From JAUVKT01 sp942491535 (GTDB lineage: Bacteria > Bacteroidota > Bacteroidia > Bacteroidales > VadinHA17), in NCBI GenBank assembly GCA_942491535.1, contig CALOBV010000007.1, positions 124,001 through 188,000 of the forward strand: DNA of 64,000 nucleotides. The letters run 5' to 3'. Each line of letters opens with the position of its first letter. The stretch's first letter is position 1. A program made the position numbers and the translations under genes. Of this stretch, positions 53,741-62,443 are shown piece after piece. The notes beneath the pieces are model-generated. The model saw only the letters and a program-made list of their open reading frames with translations, did no database searches and was not told where the DNA came from.

Positions 53741-55243
53741 ATGAAAATATCAAATATACTAATCGCAAACCGTGGTGAGATAGCTGTCAGAATAATTAGT
53801 ACTGCGAAAAAAATGGGTATTGAGACAACTGTAATTAAAACAAACGCTGAACCCAACGCATTGTACCTGAAAAGCGCCGATCATATTTTTGATGATACAG
53901 AAAACAGGTCAGAAATTCCGATATTTCTCGATATTGAAAGACTGGTGTATATCGCTGGTAATATGAATGCGGACGCAGTCCACCCAGGGTACGGATTTCT
54001 TGCCGAAAATGCATATTTCGCACAAATATGTATTGATAATAATTTGAACTTTATCGGACCCTCACCAGATTCTATTTATAAGATGGGAAATAAAACCATT
54101 GCCAGGAAAATTGCTCTTAGCAATGGCATCCCAATGGCAATGGGAAGTGTTGGAGAGGTGCCTAACGAGGAGGATGCAAAGAAAGTTGCCAGAAGAATAG
54201 GATACCCGGTTATAATTAAGGCTGCATCAGGTGGAGGTGGAAGAGGTATGAGAATTGTAAGAAAGGAAGAAGATATTGAAAGTAATTTCAGGCTTGCGCG
54301 AAACGAAGCTGAGAAAGCATTTTCCGACCCTACCGTATTTATTGAAAAGTATATTGAAAACCCAAAGCACATTGAATTTCAGATAATTGCTGATAAGCAT
54401 GGTAATATTCTCCAACTTGGAGAACGTGAATGTTCGGTTCAGAGGAAGCACCAAAAATTACTTGAAGAAGCTCCATCCCCTGCACTTACTCCAGAACTCA
54501 GAAAAATAATGGGTGATATGGCGGTAACAATAGCTTCGGCTGCCTCCTATTACTCTGCCGGGACTGTTGAATTCCTCTTCGATTCAAATAAGGAGTTTTA
54601 CTTTATGGAGATGAATACCAGGATACAGGTAGAACATCCGGTTACAGAACTAATAACAGGTATAGACCTGATTGAACAGCAGATAAGGGTTGCAAATGGC
54701 GAAAAGCTGAAGTTTAAACAGGACGACATTAAGCTTAAAGGCTGGGCTATAGAATGTCGTATAAATGCCGAAGATGTTCAATCCGGATTTACGCCCTCTC
54801 CGGGTAAGATAGAACACCTTGTTCTCCCTGAGGGAGATAATATAAGGATAGATTCAGGAGTTGAAAAAGGATCTGTAATTGCAGCCAACTTTGATTCTAT
54901 GATTGCCAAACTAATAGTCTATGGAAAAGACCGTAAGGAAGCTGTTCTAAACTGTAAGCAGGCCCTCGACAGGGTTTGGATAAAAGGAACCAAAACCACC
55001 CTCCCTTTCTTCCGTAAACTGGTCAGGAACGAACTTTTTATAAACGGTACTATAACGACCTCATTTATTGAGAACGACATAAAGGAGTACTATGAATACA
55101 GCGAATATGAAGAAATGATTGCAGCATGGCTGGCTACAAGGCTTTTTGTCGAAGAAAACCTTGAAGAGGGCAATCTGAAAATAGATTTTGAACAAGGCAA
55201 GCAACTAAGCCCATGGCTACTAAACAAGAGAATCTCAAGATAA
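53741..55243 (+). CDS. Biotin carboxylase subunit of an acyl-CoA carboxylase
   Basis: The product (500 residues from ATG 53741) begins KISNILIANRGEIAVRI, the standard biotin carboxylase start. It has the ATP-grasp loop KAASGGGGRGM near 154, HQKLLEEAPSPALT near 246 and EMNTRIQVEHPVTE near 292 with the catalytic Glu and Arg. It carboxylates biotin with bicarbonate and ATP. An upstream in-frame ATG (53702) would overlap the previous gene, so 53741 is used. The biotin carrier gene follows after 17 nt. Confidence 0.92.
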   Translation: MKISNILIANRGEIAVRIISTAKKMGIETTVIKTNAEPNALYLKSADHIFDDTENRSEIPIFLDIERLVYIAGNMNADAVHPGYGFLAENAYFAQICIDNNLNFIGPSPDSIYKMGNKTIARKIALSNGIPMAMGSVGEVPNEEDAKKVARRIGYPVIIKAASGGGGRGMRIVRKEEDIESNFRLARNEAEKAFSDPTVFIEKYIENPKHIEFQIIADKHGNILQLGERECSVQRKHQKLLEEAPSPALTPELRKIMGDMAVTIASAASYYSAGTVEFLFDSNKEFYFMEMNTRIQVEHPVTELITGIDLIEQQIRVANGEKLKFKQDDIKLKGWAIECRINAEDVQSGFTPSPGKIEHLVLPEGDNIRIDSGVEKGSVIAANFDSMIAKLIVYGKDRKEAVLNCKQALDRVWIKGTKTTLPFFRKLVRNELFINGTITTSFIENDIKEYYEYSEYEEMIAAWLATRLFVEENLEEGNLKIDFEQGKQLSPWLLNKRISR

Positions 55244-55260
55244 CCCTGTAATTTATTTTT

Positions 55261-55782
55261 ATGGCAGCAAAAAAGAAAATACTTTACGCACTTCGCGACA
55301 AGAAGAAATATAGTTTCAACCTCCCTCTGGAAGAAAACATAACTATAGGGAACAGGGATTATAAGATTACAATTAAAGAGGACGAAAAATACGGCACCTA
55401 TATCCTGTGGAAAAACAGGAGATACCCTGTTGAAATTGTACAGGCAAAACAAAATAAATACGAAATCCTGTTTAATGATATCAGTTATAGTTTCACTATT
55501 GAAACACCATTTTCACTTAAGCGGAAAAAGGTACTGAGCAAAGCTCGCGGTAAGAGTGATAAGGAAAGTATTATTGCCCCAATGCCAGGAAAAATAATTG
55601 AAGTTCTTGTAAGAGAAGGCAGTGATGTTCAGCGTGGTGAGGCTGTGCTTATTCTCGAAGCAATGAAAATGCAAAACGAAATCCATAGTCCTGTCGAAGG
55701 TGTAATTACAGCCGTAAATGTAAAACCTAATTTCAACGTGATGAAGGATGATGTTATGATTGAAATTAAGGTAAAAGGTTGA
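55261..55782 (+). CDS. Biotin carboxyl carrier protein
   Basis: The 173-residue protein ends in a biotinyl domain with ILEAMKMQNE; Lys136 is the biotinylation site. The N-terminal about 90 residues carry a basic stretch and a beta-rich linker typical of the Bacteroidota carrier for propionyl-CoA carboxylase-like enzymes. It is the last gene of the three-gene carboxylase operon, 17 nt after the biotin carboxylase. Confidence 0.9.
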   Translation: MAAKKKILYALRDKKKYSFNLPLEENITIGNRDYKITIKEDEKYGTYILWKNRRYPVEIVQAKQNKYEILFNDISYSFTIETPFSLKRKKVLSKARGKSDKESIIAPMPGKIIEVLVREGSDVQRGEAVLILEAMKMQNEIHSPVEGVITAVNVKPNFNVMKDDVMIEIKVKG

Positions 55783-55783
55783 A

Positions 55784-55809
55784 ACTGGGTTTAATAGCTT
55801 AACACCCAA
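55784..55809. terminator. Weak hairpin between the carrier-protein and archaemetzincin genes
   Basis: An imperfect stem (ACTGGGTTTAA with TTAACACCCAAT) covers the gap between two convergent genes. It lacks a strong T-run, so its role as a bidirectional terminator is tentative. Confidence 0.35.
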
Positions 55810-56346
55810 TTACACAAACTTACTCAGGTGCTCACTACAGCTATGACAGAAGCGAAGCTCTTTCTGGTCCAGGTCCTCAACATAGGTACTGGATCGCATT
55901 AAACACCCCGGTGTGTGGCAATGAATCAATCCGAACAGGTGACCGGTCTCATGAAGTACTACTTTCCTGAACCTCTCAATAAGAATATTATTGTCAATCT
56001 CGAGTCCATATAATTCGTTTCTCAGCCTATAAAGAGATGAAACCCCTGTATTACCTCCCAGTTCAGCCTGGCCGAAGATGTAGGTCAGGATAGGAACAAA
56101 GAGATCGACCCTCAATATTCCCATAACTTTAACAGTTTCATCAGTGGCTAGATGAGATAAACTTTTTATAAGACTGTTTGCATCATACTGTCTTCTTGCC
56201 GGATTATAGTAAGTACTCATATCAAGACTACAGATTGACAGTTCGGAATGGCAATTAAAAAACAACTTCATATCCCTTGATAGTATTTCTAGTACTTTAC
56301 CATCAAAGTAGCCGCAGGGATGCAATATTATTTTTGAAGTTTTCAA
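55810..56346 (-). CDS. amzA: Archaemetzincin-type zinc metalloprotease
   Basis: The 178-residue protein has the archaemetzincin signature HETGHLFGLIHC (His132, Glu133, His136, His142, Cys143), then C-x-M (Cys148, Met150) and a C-x2-C pair (Cys167, Cys170). The cysteines hold a second structural zinc. This gluzincin-like family is mostly known from archaea and eukaryotes and its substrates are undefined. It begins 16 nt after the response-regulator stop and ends the leftward operon. Confidence 0.88.
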   Translation of the reverse strand: MKTSKIILHPCGYFDGKVLEILSRDMKLFFNCHSELSICSLDMSTYYNPARRQYDANSLIKSLSHLATDETVKVMGILRVDLFVPILTYIFGQAELGGNTGVSSLYRLRNELYGLEIDNNILIERFRKVVLHETGHLFGLIHCHTPGCLMRSSTYVEDLDQKELRFCHSCSEHLSKFV

Positions 56347-56362
56347 ATAGACTGTTTAAGGA

Positions 56363-57703
56363 TTATTCAGCCTTTTTTAAATCGTATTTCTTGATTTTAT
56401 TATAGAGAGTAACCCTATCAATATTAAGGGCTTTCGCCGCTCTCGAAATATTCCAGCTATATTTATCCAGTATCTGCCAGATATGCTTTTTCTCAAGTTC
56501 TTCAAGGGTCTCAATTGAACTGCTTATTACATTTTTGCCCATGGGCAGATCCTTCAATTTTATTTCTTTCCCATTACCTACAACTATTGCACGTTCGATC
56601 ATATTTTCGAGCTCTCTGACATTTCCGGGAAACTCAAAGCTGCTCAATTGATCAAGGGCAGCAGATTCGATACTAATTAAATCCCTGCTCATAGAAGTGC
56701 AGTACTTTTTAATAAAATGAGTAACCAGCATAGGAATATCGTCTACTCTTTCACGCAGGGGTGGAATATTAATATTTACAACATTTAGCCTGTAGTAGAG
56801 GTCTTCCCTGAACGTGCCTTTTTCTACCATACTCTTAAGATCCCTGTTGGTAGCACATATTACCCTGAAATCTGAGCTTATCTCCTTATTACCCCCTACC
56901 CTTACAAAAGTCTTAGATTCGAGAACCCGTAATAGTTCGATCTGCATCTTCCCGGAGATAGTAGCTATCTCATCAAGGAAAATAGTTCCACCGTCAGCCA
57001 TTTCGAATCGGCCCTTCCTGTTAAATGTGGCTCCGGTGAAAGCTCCTTTTTCGTGACCAAAGAGCTCACTTTCCAGCAAACTTTCTGTCAGTGCCCCACA
57101 ATGCACACTTATCAGGGGAAAGTATTTTCTTGGTGAGTTAGAATGAATAGCCCTCGCTATCAATTCTTTTCCAGTGCCACTTTCACCGGTTATTATAACC
57201 GATGAGTTAGATTTTGCGACACTTTCCAGCTCCTTGAAAACTTTTTTCATAGCATCGCTCTCACCGATCATGTCATCAATATCTTCGAGACTGGTTATCC
57301 TGTCCTTAAGGCTTTCATTTTCTACTTTCAAATGTATCTGGGTTGCAGCATTTCTAATCAGGTGTGAAAGGTCATCCGGATCAAAGGGCTTGGTTACATA
57401 GTCGAAGGCGCCATCTTTGAGAGCCTGAACAGCCGTATCAACAGAAGCGAAAGCAGTCATGATAATAAATATTGGATCCTTGTTCAGACTTTTAATCCGC
57501 CTGTGCATTTCCATACCATCCATCCCTGGCATTTTTATATCAGCCAGTATAATATCAAAGGTCTTTTCTTCAACAAGTGCCAGAGCCACTTTGGCATTCT
57601 CGGCTGTTTCCACTCTGTAACCATCTTCAATAAACCAGTTATAAAGAGAATCTCTTACTGATTCCTCATCATCAACTATTAGTATAGATACTTTTTCTGA
57701 CAT
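56363..57703 (-). CDS. NtrC-type sigma-54-dependent response regulator
   Basis: The 446-residue protein has a receiver domain with acceptor Asp55 (IILADIKMPG), an AAA+ domain with Walker A GESGTGKE and the sigma-54-contacting GAFTGA loop, and a Fis-type helix-turn-helix near the end (WNISRAAKALNIDRVTLYNK). It should open sigma-54 promoters when phosphorylated by the kinase encoded 17 nt upstream. A clear -24/-12 sigma-54 promoter was not found in this window; the main operon start lies beyond the right edge. Confidence 0.93.
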   Translation of the reverse strand: MSEKVSILIVDDEESVRDSLYNWFIEDGYRVETAENAKVALALVEEKTFDIILADIKMPGMDGMEMHRRIKSLNKDPIFIIMTAFASVDTAVQALKDGAFDYVTKPFDPDDLSHLIRNAATQIHLKVENESLKDRITSLEDIDDMIGESDAMKKVFKELESVAKSNSSVIITGESGTGKELIARAIHSNSPRKYFPLISVHCGALTESLLESELFGHEKGAFTGATFNRKGRFEMADGGTIFLDEIATISGKMQIELLRVLESKTFVRVGGNKEISSDFRVICATNRDLKSMVEKGTFREDLYYRLNVVNINIPPLRERVDDIPMLVTHFIKKYCTSMSRDLISIESAALDQLSSFEFPGNVRELENMIERAIVVGNGKEIKLKDLPMGKNVISSSIETLEELEKKHIWQILDKYSWNISRAAKALNIDRVTLYNKIKKYDLKKAE

Positions 57704-57720
57704 TGGCTTATGGTTTTAAT

Positions 57721-59391
57721 CTAGCCCTTCTTATGGGGCAGGTTTATTTTAACAGTTGTTCCTTTACCAGGTACTGAGTCAAGCTCGATTTTGCCTTTAT
57801 GGCTTTCAATTATACCATGAACGATGGCCAGACCAAGGCCGGTACCTCTTGTATCGCGCTTTGTTGAAAAGAATGGCTCAAAGATATGTGCCATATCGTG
57901 GGGAGCAATACCAATTCCTGTATCTGAAATTGAAATATAAACAGACTCATCATCATTATTATTTGTCCTTATTATAATTTCGCCCTGTTCATTTATCGCC
58001 TCGGTAGCATTTACAAGTACCGCAAATAAAGCCTGCTTAATCTGGTTAGGATTACAAAATGCAATATCGTTTTCGGCATTTAATTCCATCGTCATTTTAA
58101 TATCAGCAATCTTAATCGAATGATCTATCAGTTTACAGGTTGATAAGATAATATCGTGAACACTATTCTCAATAAAGTCATCCTGATCTTTACGTGAGAA
58201 GTCAAGAAGTCCCTTAACAATATCACCACATCTTTTTGTTTCACCTTCGATATATTTCAGATGTTTCAGGAGAGCTTCTTTCTTAGGATGCCTGAAATCA
58301 TCTGAATTTATCTGTTTATGTACCAGTTTCGTATAAACCAGGATTCCCGAGAGCGGATTATTTATTTCGTGAGCCACTGATGAAGAAAGTTTACCAAGAG
58401 ATGCAATTCGTTCAACATGGATCAGTTCGTTTTGTGCTTCTGATAATTCCTCGCTCTTTTTCTGAACCTTATATTCAAGCTGGTGCGACCAATTTTGAAG
58501 TTCATTGGTAGCCTTATCGATATTATCGAGCATATTATTAAAAGCCATCGACACCTTATACAAATCATTAAGAAGATCAGGTTTTATATCTATCCTGATA
58601 CTGTTATCTCCTCTTGAAACTGCCTCACTGGCCTCAATAATATTTAATAAGGGATCCTTGATCCTCTTCCTGGTAAAAATAACAAGAAAGCTAACCAGCA
58701 GGGCAGTAATAATTGTAGCAATAAGCAGAAATTCTGTTGAGGCGGTATCAACAAAAGAATCGATATCATCAAGTGGCAATTTAATTACCAGAGAACCCAG
58801 AACTTTATCATCGTAATTGTGAGCATGGCAGGCAGCAGCCGAACATGAAGGCTCATTCAGAATAGGTGTTCTTATCAATAATTGCCTGCCGTTACTCCCA
58901 GAACCTAATACCCCGCAATTAGAAGTATCACCAACAATATGATATGATTTTATTGTTTCCGGGAATAAATCATCGAAGTCGGTATGGCAACTCTTACAAT
59001 TCGGATCTCCGTGCACATTATCTCCGGGAACGACAGAAGAATAAGCCAGGTTATCGTTAGCATCATACATGTTTACCTGGTCGATGCCCGACATTGTACT
59101 AATAATATCCAGCGTCCTCTGCAACATCCCCTTATCATTTTCCAACATTGAATAATAAAGAGATCCCTCCACAATTGAGCTGGCATTATCTCCGCTCTGC
59201 CTGATTGTTTTATTAAAGAAATCTGCATATATCGATCTGAATACTATATTAAAAAGTATAAACAGAACTATCAGCGAACCGGTTAAGATGTACACAACCC
59301 TCCCGTATATGGAAGATCTGAACTTCCTGATATTTCTAAAGATAAGAGTATTACCAATATACGAAGCAATCTTACTCAAGTTGTTCTTCAT
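57721..59391 (-). CDS. Membrane histidine kinase with periplasmic c-type heme motifs
   Basis: The 556-residue protein has two membrane helices (about 33-55 and 220-242) around a periplasmic domain containing CKSCH (132-136), a classical heme c site, and CSAAACH (183-189), a C-x4-CH variant. A HAMP segment, a coiled coil, the HisKA motif VAHEINNP (His341) and a HATPase domain (DTGIGIAP, GTGLGLAIVHG) follow. It probably senses redox state or a ligand such as a nitrogen or sulfur oxide through heme. It pairs with the sigma-54 regulator 17 nt downstream. Confidence 0.88.
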   Translation of the reverse strand: MKNNLSKIASYIGNTLIFRNIRKFRSSIYGRVVYILTGSLIVLFILFNIVFRSIYADFFNKTIRQSGDNASSIVEGSLYYSMLENDKGMLQRTLDIISTMSGIDQVNMYDANDNLAYSSVVPGDNVHGDPNCKSCHTDFDDLFPETIKSYHIVGDTSNCGVLGSGSNGRQLLIRTPILNEPSCSAAACHAHNYDDKVLGSLVIKLPLDDIDSFVDTASTEFLLIATIITALLVSFLVIFTRKRIKDPLLNIIEASEAVSRGDNSIRIDIKPDLLNDLYKVSMAFNNMLDNIDKATNELQNWSHQLEYKVQKKSEELSEAQNELIHVERIASLGKLSSSVAHEINNPLSGILVYTKLVHKQINSDDFRHPKKEALLKHLKYIEGETKRCGDIVKGLLDFSRKDQDDFIENSVHDIILSTCKLIDHSIKIADIKMTMELNAENDIAFCNPNQIKQALFAVLVNATEAINEQGEIIIRTNNNDDESVYISISDTGIGIAPHDMAHIFEPFFSTKRDTRGTGLGLAIVHGIIESHKGKIELDSVPGKGTTVKINLPHKKG

Positions 59392-59444
59392 ACTATATGA
59401 GCCCTTAAAGAATTAAACCGAATCATTTTCTTAAAATAGTTGCA

Positions 59445-59469
59445 GGATGACCGGTAAACCCGATCATCC
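59445..59469 (-). terminator. Hairpin between the redox genes and the two-component genes
   Basis: Minus strand GGATGATCGG, loop GTTTA, CCGGTCATCC is a 10-bp stem (one G-T pair) in the 174-bp gap before the kinase gene. It lacks a clear T-run, so it may be an attenuating or mRNA-stabilising element rather than a full terminator. Confidence 0.4.
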
Positions 59470-59565
59470 CGAACTCTTATCATTCTATTAGTAAATATAA
59501 CTTATGAACCCTCTAATTTACTAAAATGCTGCATCATAACATTTAAATATCTCTATAAAAATATC

Positions 59566-60276
59566 TTATATGTTAAGAAACTGCTTTTGGAACTCTGTCC
59601 ATATAACCTGGGGCAATTCAGCCAGAGGATTATCAATTATTTCACCACCCTCCTGCATAATCACCTTTTCATTGTTACTCCCCTGGAGCTGTGTGGTTTT
59701 AGCCATAAAGTCCTTAAACTTCACAAACTCTTCGCTTTCCCATTTTACTGCATCTTCTCCAGTAACAAAATCGGAGCTTTCCTTAATCCACGACTGTGGT
59801 TCTATATAAGCCAGGTAGCCCCTATCATAAGGTTCGCTATTCAAAAGAGAAGGATCGTTCAGGAGCATGGTATTGTAGCTCATTAGTTTTCCGGAAATAG
59901 GAGAAAAGAGCTCAAGTTTTTTGTCACCCTTAAGCAATTCTGCAATCTTATCTCCTTTCTTTATCATATCACCGCTTTCGCGGACCGGATCAATCTTTAC
60001 TTCACCAACCAGGTGATTTAAAAGATCGTCTATCCCTACAACAGCCTCCCCGTCTCTTTTAAGTTGAGCCCAGGTATGATTCCTGCTGTATTGTAATCCT
60101 TTTGGGATCTGCAGAATCTTTTCAGACAGAAAGCCTATCACCTCCTTTATTTTTTGTTGTACCACTGGACGTGTGATAATCTGCCAGAAGGGAATTATCA
60201 GAATCAGGAAAGCGATAACGATAATATATTCTATCCCTTTTGTTTGAAAGATATTAGTATAACTAAATGCATCCAT
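59566..60276 (-). CDS. Membrane-anchored glycine-cleavage-H-like protein
   Basis: The 236-residue protein has one N-terminal membrane helix (about 15-33) and an H-like domain (about 60-155: YSRNHTWAQLKRDG, LFSPISGKL, SEPYDRGYLAYIEP). The canonical lipoyl-lysine signature ESVKA is missing; the equivalent position is Asp followed by Lys (KGDKKLELF). It ends with EGGEIIDN and W-x-EFQ, a tail shared with the H domain at 62444. No glycine cleavage genes are near. It lies 27 nt downstream of the NrfD-type gene and is probably a subunit of the same membrane complex. Confidence 0.82.
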   Translation of the reverse strand: MDAFSYTNIFQTKGIEYIIVIAFLILIIPFWQIITRPVVQQKIKEVIGFLSEKILQIPKGLQYSRNHTWAQLKRDGEAVVGIDDLLNHLVGEVKIDPVRESGDMIKKGDKIAELLKGDKKLELFSPISGKLMSYNTMLLNDPSLLNSEPYDRGYLAYIEPQSWIKESSDFVTGEDAVKWESEEFVKFKDFMAKTTQLQGSNNEKVIMQEGGEIIDNPLAELPQVIWTEFQKQFLNI

Positions 60277-60302
60277 AATTAGATAGTATTAAAGATTAAT
60301 TA

Positions 60303-61538
60303 TTAATGTGAATTGACTGATTTTGCCCAGTTCGGTGATTCACGAAGAACCGGGAGTCTGTATATTATCCACCTGAAGATCCAGATTTCAATAAATAGGA
60401 CTGTAAGTGTTACAACAATTTCCATCCACGACGGAACATAAGGTACAGCAGCATCCCATTTAAATCCTATCACTGTAACATTCAGACGGTTAATAATAAT
60501 ACCGACCATTGTTATCAGTGCTGCTACTCTAATGAGTTTAACACTTCTCTTCCTGTAGCTGTAGAAAAACAGTATCATTGGCAGCACCACAAACCCAAAT
60601 ATTTCAGTAAGGAACCAGTAACCCATTCTGGTATTAAGAAGGTCTCCATGCCTACCATGAACAAATACAAGAATTTGGAGAAAGAAATACACGAACATTG
60701 TAACTGCACAAATCCTTGCGAGTCCGGTTAATATGCCATTATGATTATGATGGTTATCATCACTTATCTGATCTGAAAATACCTTATGAGTAATAGACCC
60801 TTCAAAGATTACCATCGATAATCCAGCAAAAATACTCGATACAAAGAACAGTATCGGAATAAATTCGTTATACCATAGCGGATGAATTTTCTCTTTAGCC
60901 ATCAGGAAAAGAGCTCCCAGTCCGGATTGGTGAAGTGTCGACAGTGTAATACCAAATATAACTGCAGCCAGGGTCATGCTGGAAAGGATCTTATGGATCC
61001 TCCTGGCACCAAGCCACTCTGCGATAGCTGGTGAAAATTCAATTAGCTGGGCAATCATATAAAGCAGGAAGTGCCAGGCTACCAGGAACAAAACAGAACT
61101 AACACCAAAATTATTTCCAATTATGGGGTTAATTACATTCCAGGGTCTACCTAAATCGAGAAGCAGGGCTCCTGCATAAAACACATAAGCGAGAAAACCA
61201 TTCAAAACAGTAGCCCTGACAATTGATTGATACTTGTTAAGCTTAAGTATATAAACCATAAATGTTATCACATATGCTCCACCGGCAAAAGCAACGCCGG
61301 TAACTACATCAAAACCAATCCATAATCCCCATGGCACATCCTGGGTAAGGTTTGTAATAGCTCCAATGCCGTTTATAAAACGGATAACTATTAGAACTAT
61401 ACCAAGAATAATAATTGGTACTGAAATAATATTAAAAGGTGTAAAAATTTTACCTCTTGGTTTAAATTGATCTTTTAGAAACTTTTTTACAGGTTCTGAT
61501 TCACGATCTTTTATTATCGTAGCTTGTGAATTACTCAT
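60303..61538 (-). CDS. NrfD-type membrane subunit
   Basis: The 411-residue protein (start ATG 61538, overlapping the stop of the ferredoxin gene by 8 nt) has about nine to ten membrane helices of the NrfD/PsrC/HybB family. VPWGLWIGFDVVTGVAFAGG near residue 63 and LDLGRPWNVINP near 133 are typical. Such subunits exchange electrons with quinol or menaquinol and pass them to a four-cluster ferredoxin, here encoded next door. A longer reading from 61625 adds residues with no family match. Confidence 0.9.
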   Translation of the reverse strand: MSNSQATIIKDRESEPVKKFLKDQFKPRGKIFTPFNIISVPIIILGIVLIVIRFINGIGAITNLTQDVPWGLWIGFDVVTGVAFAGGAYVITFMVYILKLNKYQSIVRATVLNGFLAYVFYAGALLLDLGRPWNVINPIIGNNFGVSSVLFLVAWHFLLYMIAQLIEFSPAIAEWLGARRIHKILSSMTLAAVIFGITLSTLHQSGLGALFLMAKEKIHPLWYNEFIPILFFVSSIFAGLSMVIFEGSITHKVFSDQISDDNHHNHNGILTGLARICAVTMFVYFFLQILVFVHGRHGDLLNTRMGYWFLTEIFGFVVLPMILFFYSYRKRSVKLIRVAALITMVGIIINRLNVTVIGFKWDAAVPYVPSWMEIVVTLTVLFIEIWIFRWIIYRLPVLRESPNWAKSVNSH

Positions 61539-62406
61539 TATCCAGGTCCTCCTTACTTTTAGTTTTTGTTGCATTATGTAATCCCAGTAACATTGCCGGC
61601 CAGAGAACAAAAATTGATGGAACACTGTAAAGGAATCCCTTTGTTAATTCAGGATATGAGCTATTCTGCAGGTTGGTTTTCATTCCCAGTTTCTCAAATG
61701 GCACTGGTGAAAGGTAAAGGTAACCTGTTCCACCTGCTTCAGTCTCACCATAAATATGATCATAATACAATTCCGGATTCAATGCTATCCTCCTTCGTGC
61801 TTCTGCTATCATCTCTCTCCTTGTACCGAATGTAAGTGCCTCGGCAGGACATTCAGATACACAGGCAGGTAATTTACCTTCAGCCAATCGATCAGCACAC
61901 ATATCGCACTTCACAATTTTTGGATTAGCACTGTGATATTCAAATTTAGGAACATCAAATGGGCACGATACCATACAATATCTGCATCCCATACACTTAT
62001 CTCCCCTCCAGATAACAGGACCTTCTTCGGTCTTTTTCATAGCCTCGGTAAGGCAGGCCGCAGCGCATGCTGGCTGATTACAATGCATGCATTGGTTCTT
62101 AACATATATATCCCCTTCATCTGATGGATAGGCATTAATAACCATTCGTCTGTTCTCATTAGCAAGTCTGAGCTTACCTACTTCAGGCATATCTTCATAG
62201 TCAGGTTCAGGAAGACCGTGAGCAGAGGCGCATGCAAATTCGCAGCTTTGACATCCAACACACCGGGTCGAATCATAAAGAATTGCGTAGAACTCCTTAT
62301 CATTACCCTTGTTGGGTTTGGGAGCCGCTTTGAGTTTCTTTCCGGTACCGAGTGCCACGCCAGTGACTCCCAGTACCTTCAGAAAGTTTCGTCGATCTAT
62401 ACTCAT
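61531..62406 (-). CDS. Tat-exported four-cluster ferredoxin (HybA/HmcB type)
   Basis: The 291-residue protein starts with a twin-arginine signal (DRRNFLK). Sixteen cysteines for four [4Fe-4S] clusters follow: 49/52/55/59, 106/109/114/118, 138/141/144/148 and 167/170/182/186. A C-terminal membrane helix (about 252-275) anchors it, as in HybA. It should carry electrons on the periplasmic side between the quinone-reactive NrfD subunit and an unseen partner. It overlaps the NrfD gene by 8 nt and starts 37 nt after the PBP-H fusion gene. Confidence 0.92.
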   Translation of the reverse strand: MSIDRRNFLKVLGVTGVALGTGKKLKAAPKPNKGNDKEFYAILYDSTRCVGCQSCEFACASAHGLPEPDYEDMPEVGKLRLANENRRMVINAYPSDEGDIYVKNQCMHCNQPACAAACLTEAMKKTEEGPVIWRGDKCMGCRYCMVSCPFDVPKFEYHSANPKIVKCDMCADRLAEGKLPACVSECPAEALTFGTRREMIAEARRRIALNPELYYDHIYGETEAGGTGYLYLSPVPFEKLGMKTNLQNSSYPELTKGFLYSVPSIFVLWPAMLLGLHNATKTKSKEDLDNE

Positions 62407-62443
62407 ATTATAAATAATTTTGGTTGGTTGATAAATATATTTA

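Noticed and set aside
59566..60276. Genuine glycine cleavage H protein
   Set aside because: It is membrane-anchored, lacks the ESVKA lipoyl site and has no gcvT/gcvP neighbours.
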